Positions 46,289 through 53,460 of a DNA stretch of 64,000 bases are shown piece after piece. Source of the stretch: Gillisia hiemivivida. GTDB taxonomy: Bacteria; Bacteroidota; Bacteroidia; Flavobacteriales; Flavobacteriaceae. Within the stretch, counting starts at the first letter, position 1. Each line of letters starts with the position of its first letter. The stretch covers positions 1 through 64,000 of the forward strand of contig NZ_VORY01000015.1 in assembly GCF_007997295.1 (NCBI RefSeq), read 5' to 3'. The translations under genes and the position numbers were made by a program. Below the pieces are notes generated by a model. That model was given only the letters and a program-made list of their open reading frames with translations. It did not search any database and had not been told where the DNA came from.

Positions 46289-47590
46289 ATGGTGAAATAT
46301 AAAAAGAATAGTCTTAGTCTAATTGGTGCTATTTCCATGGGTACCAATGTAATGATTGGTGCTGGAATCTTTGCATTATTGGGCCAGGTAGCTGAACTTT
46401 CAGGTAAATATTTCCCCATTGCTTTTATGGTGGGAGGTATTATATCTGGCTTTAGCGCTTATTCTTATATTAAAATGTCTAATTCCTTTCCCTCGGCGGG
46501 AGGCATTGCTATGTATCTGGAAAAAGCATATGGAAAGGGAATTATTACAGCCTTCGCGGCATTATTAATGACCTTTTCTATGATTATTAATGAAAGCCTT
46601 GTCGCCCGTACTTTTGGAACTTATACCCTACAGTTGTTCGATGTGAATGACAATAAATTTTTAGTACCTGCTCTGGGGGTAGGGCTTCTTATTTTAGCTT
46701 TTTTAATTAATATTCTTGGGAATAAGGTGATTGGAAAATCATCCCTCATTATGGCAGTTCTTAAGACTGGAGGATTGTTGATTTTTGCCGGCGGGGCGAT
46801 TTATGCTTCTGGTTTTGTAGTAACAGATTTAGTTCCAAGTGGTGCACCTCAAAATGGGGTAATGGAATATTTGGGTGCATTGGCCTTATCTATTTTGGCT
46901 TATAAAGGTTTTACTACTATTACAAATAGTGGTGGTGAAATAGTAGACCCTCACAAGAATGTGAGTAAAACGATTATTATTTCCTTGTCAATTTGTGCAG
47001 TGGTATACCTTCTGGTTTCGTGGGGTGTTACTTCAAACCTTTCCATTCCGGAAATCGTAGAAGCGAAAAATTACTCCCTTGCTGAAGCTTCAAAACCATT
47101 ATTTGGGAAATTTGGCTTGTGGTTTACTGTAGGGATTGCAATAATAGCAACCGCATCTGGTGTGATAGCTAGTATTTTTGCCGTTTCCAGGATGACTACT
47201 ATGTTAACGGATATGAAATTGATCCCACATAGCCATTTTGGTATGACGGGAAGTGTGCAAAAGCATATGTTGGTATATGTTGTTGTGATTGCTATTATCC
47301 TAACCATCTTTTTTGACCTAACAAGAATTGCCTCCCTAGGCGCTATTTATTATTTAGTAATGGATATCATCGTTCATTGGGGCGTTTTAAGAAACTTAAA
47401 AAATAAGATCGATTTTAAGCCTTGGATTGTGATATGTGCCCTTGTTCTGGATATTGTGGTGCTTTTTGCTTTTGTATGGATTAAAATTGAAAATGATCCA
47501 ATACTAATTGGGATAGCCCTAGGTTCTATTTTGCTTATTTTTTTCGGTGAAAAATGGTTTCTAAATCACAAAACTGTAGAAACAGAGTAG
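46289..47590 (+). CDS. APC-family permease
   Basis: The 433-aa protein has about twelve helices. The start SLSLIGAISMGTNVMIGAGIFALLGQ carries the family GxGIF-type motif, and the region VGGIISGFSAYSYIKM to FPSAGGIAMYLEKAYG is typical of amino-acid permeases (APC superfamily). It follows the oxidase by 3 nt, so the pair is co-translated. A role in metal handling is not known for the family. It may import an amino acid ligand or thiol precursor, but the substrate cannot be read from sequence. Confidence 0.88.
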   Translation: MVKYKKNSLSLIGAISMGTNVMIGAGIFALLGQVAELSGKYFPIAFMVGGIISGFSAYSYIKMSNSFPSAGGIAMYLEKAYGKGIITAFAALLMTFSMIINESLVARTFGTYTLQLFDVNDNKFLVPALGVGLLILAFLINILGNKVIGKSSLIMAVLKTGGLLIFAGGAIYASGFVVTDLVPSGAPQNGVMEYLGALALSILAYKGFTTITNSGGEIVDPHKNVSKTIIISLSICAVVYLLVSWGVTSNLSIPEIVEAKNYSLAEASKPLFGKFGLWFTVGIAIIATASGVIASIFAVSRMTTMLTDMKLIPHSHFGMTGSVQKHMLVYVVVIAIILTIFFDLTRIASLGAIYYLVMDIIVHWGVLRNLKNKIDFKPWIVICALVLDIVVLFAFVWIKIENDPILIGIALGSILLIFFGEKWFLNHKTVETE

Positions 47591-47828
47591 GCATCTTAGT
47601 GTAAGTTGGGGAATAATTTATTTTTTTTAACCTAATGAATTACCTTAGAGTATAACTAGGCTTGTGAAAATAATATGATGGATAGATGATAATGAAACAA
47701 GGCATGATCTTGAAATGATGAAATTGATATTAGTTAATATGAAGGATGAACTGAGATGACGAAACTTTTGGAAAAGGATACAAGGAGAATAAGAACATTT
47801 AGAAACATAAACATTAAATAAATCAACT

Positions 47829-48215
47829 ATGAATTATTATTTTAATAAAACAGTTAAAGGGAATTTTGAAGAAATCATAGAGAAAGTTTCCAAAGAATTA
47901 GAGAAAGAAGGATTCGGTGTCTTAACCGATATCGATATTAAAGCTACTTTTAAAAAGAAGCTGGATGTAGATTTTCAGAATTATAGAATTTTGGGTGCCT
48001 GTAATGCCCCTTATGCACATAAGGCTTTAACAGCGGAAGATAAGGTAGGAACTATGCTGCCATGTAATGTAATTGTGCAGCAACTCGATGGCAATTCTAT
48101 TGAAATTGCAGCCGTTAATCCATTAGCTTCTATGCAAGCTATTGAGAATTCAGAATTAAAAGATATAGCAGAAGAAATTACGAAAAAATTAAAAAAGGTT
48201 ATCAGTAATATTTAA
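47829..48215 (+). CDS. DUF302 domain protein
   Basis: The 128-aa protein has no signal peptide and is a single DUF302 domain. The characteristic FEEIIEKVSKELEKEGFGVLTDIDIKATFKKKL opening is followed by YRILGACNAPYAHKAL and MLPCNVIVQQL. Two Cys residues lie in those blocks. It is often found with metal or sulphur genes. The 238-nt gap before it shows no other gene, so it should have its own promoter. It is followed 10 nt later by a DUF3347 lipoprotein. Confidence 0.88.
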   Translation: MNYYFNKTVKGNFEEIIEKVSKELEKEGFGVLTDIDIKATFKKKLDVDFQNYRILGACNAPYAHKALTAEDKVGTMLPCNVIVQQLDGNSIEIAAVNPLASMQAIENSELKDIAEEITKKLKKVISNI

Positions 48216-48225
48216 AAGAAAACAA

Positions 48226-48843
48226 ATGAAAAAATCAAAATCAATATTAGGAGTAATGCTACTGGCAATAATAGCTTTCACCTTGACATCATGCCGAGAT
48301 TCTAAGAAAGAAGATGATCACGAAATGGATCAAGACGATATGGAGATGGAACATGATAATATGGAAATGAATAATTCCTCAATGAATTCATCTGATAATA
48401 TGGCAATTGATCAAGATAAATCTGCAACCGATATTATTATTGTGAACTATTTAGAGCTTAAAAATGCTTTGGTTGCAGATAATACGGAAGAAGCGAAAAC
48501 TTTTGGGGCTGTTCTAGCAAATTTATTTGCTGAATTTGACAAATCAGCTTATTCATCAGAACAAAATAAAGAACTTACAGACATTATTGAAGATGCAAAA
48601 GAACATGCAGAACATATTGCGGAAAATACGATTGACCATCAAAGAGAACATTTCGAGATTCTAAGTAAAGATGTGGCCGACTTGATTGCAATCACGGGAA
48701 CCTCAAAAAAACTGTTTCAAGCTTATTGTCCAATGTTCAACGATGGAAAAGGAGCAATTTGGTTAAGTGAATTTAAGGAGATTAAAAACCCTTATTATGG
48801 TAGTAAAATGCTTACGTGTGGAACTGTACAAAAAGAGATCTAA
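48226..48843 (+). CDS. DUF3347 lipoprotein, Met/Asp-rich linker
   Basis: The 205-aa lipoprotein (LTSC lipobox, residues about 20-23) has an acidic Met-rich linker (about 28-65, repeated DMEMEHDNMEM pattern) that could bind metal. A DUF3347 domain follows. Near the end is the shared motif CPMFNDGKGAIWLSEFKEIK, then NPYYGSKMLTCG. In RND adaptors this domain sits at the C-terminus, whereas here it is free and membrane-anchored, so it may deliver metal to the pump. That delivery is inference. Confidence 0.85.
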   Translation: MKKSKSILGVMLLAIIAFTLTSCRDSKKEDDHEMDQDDMEMEHDNMEMNNSSMNSSDNMAIDQDKSATDIIIVNYLELKNALVADNTEEAKTFGAVLANLFAEFDKSAYSSEQNKELTDIIEDAKEHAEHIAENTIDHQREHFEILSKDVADLIAITGTSKKLFQAYCPMFNDGKGAIWLSEFKEIKNPYYGSKMLTCGTVQKEI

Positions 48844-49299
48844 GTGATCAGAATTTTGAAAATAATTGCAATTGTTGCTTTGGTTGCGCTAATAGGAATC
48901 CAATTTATTCCTACTACTCGTAACCAAAGTGATGTTGTACCTGTAACAGATTTTATTGCAACTTACAATCCGCCAAAGGAAGTAGAAAGCATGTTACGCA
49001 CATCTTGTTATGATTGCCATAGCAACAACACTAAATATCCATGGTATAATAAGATTCAACCTTTGGCCATGCTTTTAGAAGATCATATAAAGCATGGAAG
49101 TGAAGAGTTAAATTTTAGTGAGTTTGGAGATTATTCTGATAGACGAAAGAAAAGTAAATTAAAATCTTTTATTAGGCAGGTAGAACAGGATGAAATGCCG
49201 TTGGAATCCTACACATTAATTCACAGAGATGCCAAAATTTCCAAGTCTGAAAAGAAATTAGTGTTAAACTGGATAAATAAAGTACTTGATAGTATTTAA
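48844..49299 (+). CDS. Haem-binding-domain protein (cytochrome-like), GTG start
   Basis: The 151-aa protein has an N-terminal anchor (about residues 5-21) and a Haem_bd domain with the single c-type haem motif CYDCHS (near residue 57), then PWYNKIQPLAMLLEDHIKHG. The start is GTG: the frame begins with VIRILKI directly after the DUF3347 stop, and the next ATG would remove the anchor and much of the domain. Adjacent to metal-handling lipoproteins, it may pass electrons to a periplasmic copper redox reaction. That role is inferred from context. Confidence 0.87.
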   Translation: MIRILKIIAIVALVALIGIQFIPTTRNQSDVVPVTDFIATYNPPKEVESMLRTSCYDCHSNNTKYPWYNKIQPLAMLLEDHIKHGSEELNFSEFGDYSDRRKKSKLKSFIRQVEQDEMPLESYTLIHRDAKISKSEKKLVLNWINKVLDSI

Positions 49300-49468
49300 T
49301 GTGAATTGCTAAGAGATTTGCTGGAAAGGGCAGAAGAATGAAATTTCTTTCAATCAGTTGATCTTATTTCTCAAATAAAACTTCAAATATTCATGTAAGT
49401 GGCGTTAGTCCTCAATTAAACTAATAAAAGTATTTTCATCTTTATAATCAATAAATTCAATATTTGAA

Positions 49469-50032
49469 ATGAAAAAAACTACTCGTATTTTTAAACAGCA
49501 TCTATTCTTACTATTATCACTCATTATAATTTTAGGAATCTATAGCTGCAAGGAAGAAACCAAGGATACCAGCTCAGAGGTAATGCCAATGGAAATTGAA
49601 GCGGTAGAGGTAGATGTAGAAAAGGAAAAGAATGAGGTAATAGCTCATATGAAGAAATATAAAGATGCCTTTCAAAATCTTTCCACAGAAGGGACTATGG
49701 AATTGTTCTCTGAAGATTCGCAGGTTTTTGAATCTGGTGGGGCTGAAGGTACTTATGCAAATTATATAGAAAATCACATTGGGCCAGAACTGAGTCATTT
49801 TAATAGTTTCACCTTTTCAGATTATACTATAGATGCTCAAATAGATCTTCCTTATGCGTTTACTGCAGAAACCTATATCTACACCCTAGATCTAAAGCCT
49901 AATAAGGAGAAAAATAGAAAGGCACAAATTATTAGTAAAAAGGGAGTAGCAACTTCTGTTCTTAAAAAAGTAGATGGATCTTGGAAAATTTTAAAGACAC
50001 ATTCCTCTTCTAGAAATTATACTCCAAATTAG
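49469..50032 (+). CDS. NTF2-like (DUF4440/SnoaL-type) lipoprotein
   Basis: The 187-aa protein has a lipobox (IYSC, near residue 28), a Glu/Val-rich linker and an NTF2-fold domain: KYKDAFQNLSTEGTMELFSEDSQVFESGG, then a strand-rich part ending KKVDGSWKILKTHSSSR. The fold is a cone-shaped small-molecule pocket used for many purposes. It stands alone in the copper island with its own 170-nt upstream gap. No catalytic residues can be assigned. Confidence 0.82.
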   Translation: MKKTTRIFKQHLFLLLSLIIILGIYSCKEETKDTSSEVMPMEIEAVEVDVEKEKNEVIAHMKKYKDAFQNLSTEGTMELFSEDSQVFESGGAEGTYANYIENHIGPELSHFNSFTFSDYTIDAQIDLPYAFTAETYIYTLDLKPNKEKNRKAQIISKKGVATSVLKKVDGSWKILKTHSSSRNYTPN

Positions 50033-50133
50033 CCCTACAAAATTGTAATAAGACATACCGGACAAAAAAAGGAAATGTAATGTGAAAGGAAATGAGTTTA
50101 AATATTATTAATGACTAACTAAAATTTAAAATT

Positions 50134-50685
50134 ATGAAAAATGTATTTCGAGTATCAATGGTAGCAATTCTAAGTTTACTAGCAGTAAGCTGTGGAACTA
50201 CGCAAACAGCATCTGAAGCTTTGGCAGAAAATGAATTTAGAAATGAAGTTTATAAAGAAATAGCTACAGATCAAACCAAATTTAAGGATTTCATGCAAGT
50301 TGTTCATAATTCAGCTGAGGGTGATAAATGGCTTATGAAAGATCATATGCAAATGATGGAGGATGGCAAAATGATGAAAGTTATGAAAGCCAATCCTGAG
50401 ATGCAGGAAAAAATGAAGAAAATGATGCAGGATAAAATGGAGAAGGATCCGGAAATGCAGAAGAAGATGATGGATAAAATGAAGGCTAAAATGATGGAAG
50501 ATCCTTCTATGAAAGAAGCTATGATGCAAAATATGCATGCTGAAATGAAGGCGAACCCGGAGATGGCTGAAAAGATGATGGATAAAATGATCCAATTCTT
50601 ACATGAGAATCCAGAAATGATGGATAAAATGCAAGCTAAAATGAAAGCCCATCAGGCTGAAATGAAAAATAACAAAAAGCAGTAG
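50134..50685 (+). CDS. Met-rich repeat lipoprotein
   Basis: The 183-aa lipoprotein (lipobox VSC, residues about 20-22) has a mature part extraordinarily rich in Met and Lys. From about residue 85 to 170 a unit of about 20 residues recurs: NPEM, DPEM, DPSM, NPEM, NPEM, each followed by a run such as QEKMKKMM or AEKMMDKM. The spaced Met residues on predicted helices could bind several Cu(I) ions, as in other periplasmic copper sponges. No known family beyond low-complexity Met-rich proteins. Confidence 0.8.
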   Translation: MKNVFRVSMVAILSLLAVSCGTTQTASEALAENEFRNEVYKEIATDQTKFKDFMQVVHNSAEGDKWLMKDHMQMMEDGKMMKVMKANPEMQEKMKKMMQDKMEKDPEMQKKMMDKMKAKMMEDPSMKEAMMQNMHAEMKANPEMAEKMMDKMIQFLHENPEMMDKMQAKMKAHQAEMKNNKKQ

Positions 50686-50734
50686 TTGAGATTCAATTAC
50701 TTATTCATCTAATTTATTTATTAGGAATAGTAGG

Positions 50735-50783
50735 AAAGATGAAGTGTTCCGGGATATATTTCCTGGGGACTTCATCTTTTATA
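50735..50783 (+). terminator. Intrinsic terminator after the Met-rich lipoprotein
   Basis: AAAGATGAAGT (50735-50745) pairs with ACTTCATCTTT (50769-50779), followed by a short T stretch. It is placed 50 nt after the stop, and the loop is long, so it is only moderately convincing. Confidence 0.5.
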
Positions 50784-50885
50784 ATGAATTAATTTTGGTG
50801 AAAAGCACAAAGTATATGAGACATTTCGCACTCGCTCTTTATCGCTAAGGACTATTTAAATCCTAAATAAATAAATTAATATATA

Positions 50886-51620
50886 ATGGTAAACAGACAC
50901 ACCGCTAAAAAAATCAGAAAAACACACCGGTATCTGGGTTTATTTATCGGGATTCAGTTTTTAATGTGGACAATTAGTGGTTTGTATTTTAGCTGGACAG
51001 ATATAGACGAAATTCATGGAGATCAGTTTCTTAAAGCAAACGTAGAAGAAGCTAGTTTTAGTAATCTAATAAGTCCTTCTCAGCTTCAGTTAAATTCAGA
51101 AATAACATCTTTAGAATTAATGGAGATTGGTAAAAGACCCTTTTATTGGGTAAATGAAACTAGCCTTTTTAATGCTATAAGCGGAACAAAGCTTAAAGGA
51201 ATATCTCAAGAAGATGCATTAGCCGTGGCAAATAAGCATGTTTTAAAGGAGCTGGAGGTTTCAAATATCGAAAAAATAAATGATACAGATAAGCATCATG
51301 AATACAGAGGGAAGCCATTGCCTGCTTATGTGATCTCTTATAAGTCTTGGGAAAATATTAAGGCATATGTTGCTGTAGAAAATGGTAAATTTGAAAGTAT
51401 AAGACATCGGGATTGGCGTTGGTTCGATTTTTTATGGATGACGCATACTATGGATTATGAAGCAAGAGATGATTTTAATAACTTACTTTTGCGTTCGTTT
51501 TCTGTGCTAGGGTTATTAACAGTTTTAAGTGGATTTACCCTATGGTTTACCTCGTCACCAAGTATTAGAAAAGTTTTGAATAAAAATAAAAAGAAGAAAA
51601 GAAATGAAAAAGCAAATTAG
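50886..51620 (+). CDS. PepSY domain membrane protein
   Basis: The 244-aa protein opens KIRKTHRYLGLFIGIQFLMWTISGLYFSW, a PepSY-associated TM segment (helix about 15-36). A periplasmic PepSY-type region follows, then a second C-terminal helix (about 205-225, LGLLTVLSGFTLWF). Relatives act in metal uptake or reduction (PepSY_TM/PiuB-like), but the substrate is unknown. HDTD-like His/Asp residues (NDTDKHHEYRG) may contact metal. The last bases overlap the next gene by 17 nt. Confidence 0.83.
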   Translation: MVNRHTAKKIRKTHRYLGLFIGIQFLMWTISGLYFSWTDIDEIHGDQFLKANVEEASFSNLISPSQLQLNSEITSLELMEIGKRPFYWVNETSLFNAISGTKLKGISQEDALAVANKHVLKELEVSNIEKINDTDKHHEYRGKPLPAYVISYKSWENIKAYVAVENGKFESIRHRDWRWFDFLWMTHTMDYEARDDFNNLLLRSFSVLGLLTVLSGFTLWFTSSPSIRKVLNKNKKKKRNEKAN

Positions 51621-52200
51621 AAACGGTTTTATGATAGCTGCTATGGTAGCAAGTTTTGGATTTTATTCCTGTGGAGATAACAAGAATAAAAACGAAGAAA
51701 CCACGACAGTAATGGATGAAGAGATGAATTCTGAAGGCCAAGCAGATTCTACAGAAATATTAAATGTGGAAGAAGTGATAAATGTTCAGTTCAAGGAAAC
51801 TACCACTCAAGCAGCTTTCGAGCATTATATTGGAGTGAAATCGGCATTAGTAGCATCAGATAATACTGAAGCACAGAAGCATGCTAACATGTTGTTGGAA
51901 AGTTTAAAAGAAGTTAAGGCAGAGCAAACTTTATTGGATGCTACTAAACAATTAGCAGAAGCAACAGACATTAATAAACAACGTGAAGCTTTTTCAAAGA
52001 TCACTAATGGAATGGAAGTGGTCTTAACTGGATCAGTTTCTTCTGGAGAGATCTATAAGCAATTTTGCCCTATGGCTTTTGAAGGAAAAGGTGATTACTG
52101 GTATTCTTCTTCTTCAGAAATTAGAAACCCCTATTTTGGTGATAAAATGCTAAAATGTGGCCGAGTTGAGGAAGTTATTAATAACCAAGCAACTAATTAG
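51604..52200 (+). CDS. DUF3347 lipoprotein, second copy
   Basis: The 198-aa lipoprotein (lipobox FYSC, near residue 23) has an acidic Asn/Glu linker and a DUF3347 domain, with FCPMAFEGKGDYWYSSSSEI, then RNPYFGDKMLKCG near the C-terminus. It is a paralogue of the domain at 48226-48843 and of the C-terminus of the RND adaptor, which share this spacing. It overlaps the PepSY gene by 17 nt, so the two are co-translated. A hairpin (52209-52252) follows and separates it from the regulator. Confidence 0.85.
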   Translation: MKKQIRNGFMIAAMVASFGFYSCGDNKNKNEETTTVMDEEMNSEGQADSTEILNVEEVINVQFKETTTQAAFEHYIGVKSALVASDNTEAQKHANMLLESLKEVKAEQTLLDATKQLAEATDINKQREAFSKITNGMEVVLTGSVSSGEIYKQFCPMAFEGKGDYWYSSSSEIRNPYFGDKMLKCGRVEEVINNQATN

Positions 52201-52208
52201 TTAACATT

Positions 52209-52252
52209 AAACTGAGCTTGTCAATTTCACAATACTGGCAAGCTCAAGTTTA
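52209..52252 (+). terminator. Hairpin before the second HMA/AraC regulator
   Basis: GAGCTTG (52214-52220) pairs with CAAGCTC (52239-52245), with flanking A and T bases extending the stem. The tail TAAATTTTAT is weakly T-rich. It ends 11 nt before the regulator start, so it may reduce readthrough from the DUF3347 gene. Confidence 0.4.
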
Positions 52253-52263
52253 AATTTTATAAC

Positions 52264-52830
52264 ATGGAAATTGACGTTTTACATATTAAAAACATGGTCT
52301 GTGATCGCTGTATCCATGCAGTTCGTGACATCTTAGACCGCAATAATATCTCCTATAGAACTATTACATTAGGAACTATTGAGCTTAGCACACCCATCAA
52401 TTCAATTGAGACAGAAAATCTTCAGAAGGAATTTAAAAAGCTTGGCTTTGAAGTTATTTCAGAAAAAAATCAACGTATAGTAAAGCAGATCAAGGCGATC
52501 ATCTTAAATGATATTTTTCAGGAAAAGCTTAAGAATAATCAAAACTTATCGGTGACCTTGAGTAATCAACTTCATTTCGATTACAGCCATTTAAGTTCTA
52601 TATTTTCTAAGACTGAGGGGAAAAGTATTCAGACTTATCAAAATGAACTCAAGGTAGAGCGCATAAAAGAATTGCTGGAATATGATGAACTCAGCATCAC
52701 CGAAATTGCGGATACATTAGGTTTTGGAAGTGCCGCTTATCTTTCTACTCAATTTAAAAAGATTACTGGATTTACTCCTTCTCATTATAAAACTTCTAAA
52801 AAGATCAGAAATACACTGGACACCTTTTAA
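52264..52830 (+). CDS. HMA-like/AraC hybrid transcription regulator, second copy
   Basis: The 188-aa protein matches the first copy in layout. An N-terminal HMA-like half carries IKNMVCDRCIHAVRDIL (Cys13-x-x-Cys16), and the C-terminal half has a full AraC DNA-binding region (VERIKELLEYDELSITEIADTLGFGSAAYLSTQFKKITGFTPSHYK). The second helix-turn-helix here is more canonical than in the first copy. Presumably it senses Cu(I) and controls neighbouring genes. Two such regulators 9.7 kb apart in one island may respond to different metal levels or targets. Confidence 0.85.
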   Translation: MEIDVLHIKNMVCDRCIHAVRDILDRNNISYRTITLGTIELSTPINSIETENLQKEFKKLGFEVISEKNQRIVKQIKAIILNDIFQEKLKNNQNLSVTLSNQLHFDYSHLSSIFSKTEGKSIQTYQNELKVERIKELLEYDELSITEIADTLGFGSAAYLSTQFKKITGFTPSHYKTSKKIRNTLDTF

Positions 52831-52849
52831 TCCCTCATTGAGGGTTTAA

Positions 52850-52904
52850 CCCGCCTGACCGGCTGGGCAGTTTCTCCGAGGCCTGCCCGATACGTTCAGG
52901 CGGG
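52850..52904. repeat. GC-rich inverted repeat, shared with 61906-61928
   Basis: CCCGCCTGA (52850-52858) and TCAGGCGGG (52896-52904) are perfect inverted arms. The sub-stretch CCTGCCCGATACG, completed by TTCAGGCGGG (52882-52904), matches 61906-61928 in 21 of 23 bases. The base composition is much richer in G and C than the surroundings, suggesting an inserted dispersed element. Confidence 0.6.
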
Positions 52905-52933
52905 CTTGCCTCGAACTTTTAAAAGGATTTTCC

Positions 52934-52949
52934 TCCCGAACCATCGGGA
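52934..52949. repeat. TCCCGA-CCA-TCGGGA palindrome
   Basis: TCCCGA (52934-52939) and TCGGGA (52944-52949) pair around AACC. It resembles the right arm of the degenerate palindrome at 24132-24147 and lies next to the GC-rich repeat. Confidence 0.5.
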
Positions 52950-53042
52950 CATACCACGTGGGCTTGCCCCGAGGTTCTTGATTTTCCTATATTTTCATAA
53001 AATCTTACCATAATATTAAAAGTCTTTAGTTTTTATAATAGT

Positions 53043-53050
53043 TAACTTTG
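53043..53050 (+). promoter_or_regulatory. -7 promoter box of the Cys-rich storage protein
   Basis: TAACTTTG matches TAnnTTTG exactly and ends 24 nt before the ATG at 53075. The TTG at 53048 is part of this box, so it is not a start codon. Confidence 0.5.
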
Positions 53051-53074
53051 AATAGAAACTTAAAAACCAGAGTT

Positions 53075-53395
53075 ATGAGAAATGAAAAATTGATTCATGC
53101 ATTAGGAAACTGTATTAACCACTGTAATTATTGTGCAGATGCTTGCCTAGATGAAGACAATGTGAAAATGATGGTAGACTGCATTAGAGTAGACCGGGCT
53201 TGTGCAGAAGCCTGTGCGGCTTTAAGTCAAATTCTGGCAACTAACTATAAAGATGTCCAAGGTCTAGTAGATTATTGTAAACAGGTTTGCAAGTCATGTG
53301 CAGAGGAATGTGAGAAACATGACACACAACATTGTAAAGATTGTGCACAAGCATGTCGCGAATGTGAAAAAGCATGCGAGGCCTATGCCGCTTAA
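53075..53395 (+). CDS. Four-helix-bundle copper-storage protein (Csp, DUF326-like)
   Basis: The 106-aa protein contains about 16 Cys residues spaced along four predicted helices (for example Cys13, 17, 20, 24, 36, 43 and 47, then clusters from about 68 to 101). This is the signature of Csp proteins, which hold many Cu(I) ions inside a bundle of Cys-lined helices. It has no signal peptide, so it is the cytosolic type. I use the ATG at 53075; the TTG at 53048 lies in the promoter box. It is followed 65 nt later by the copper ATPase. Confidence 0.9.
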   Translation: MRNEKLIHALGNCINHCNYCADACLDEDNVKMMVDCIRVDRACAEACAALSQILATNYKDVQGLVDYCKQVCKSCAEECEKHDTQHCKDCAQACRECEKACEAYAA

Positions 53396-53460
53396 TAAAA
53401 ATTATTAATTTAATTAGTTTAAAACCTGGATTCGTCTGGGTTTTCTTGAATTTAGAAGAC

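Noticed and set aside
47591-47828. Gap before the DUF302 gene searched for small genes and repeats
   Set aside because: Only very short frames with many stops, no clear hairpin and no exact promoter box were seen.
50311-50595. Open frame of 94 codons on the minus strand, rich in His, Phe and Leu
   Set aside because: It is the complement of the Met-rich repeat gene. Its composition is the mirror of ATG and AAA-rich codons, and it has no start signal of its own.
53374-53460. Upstream extension of the ATPase frame
   Set aside because: It overlaps the Csp gene end and adds a hydrophobic stretch before the first HMA domain, not seen in the family.
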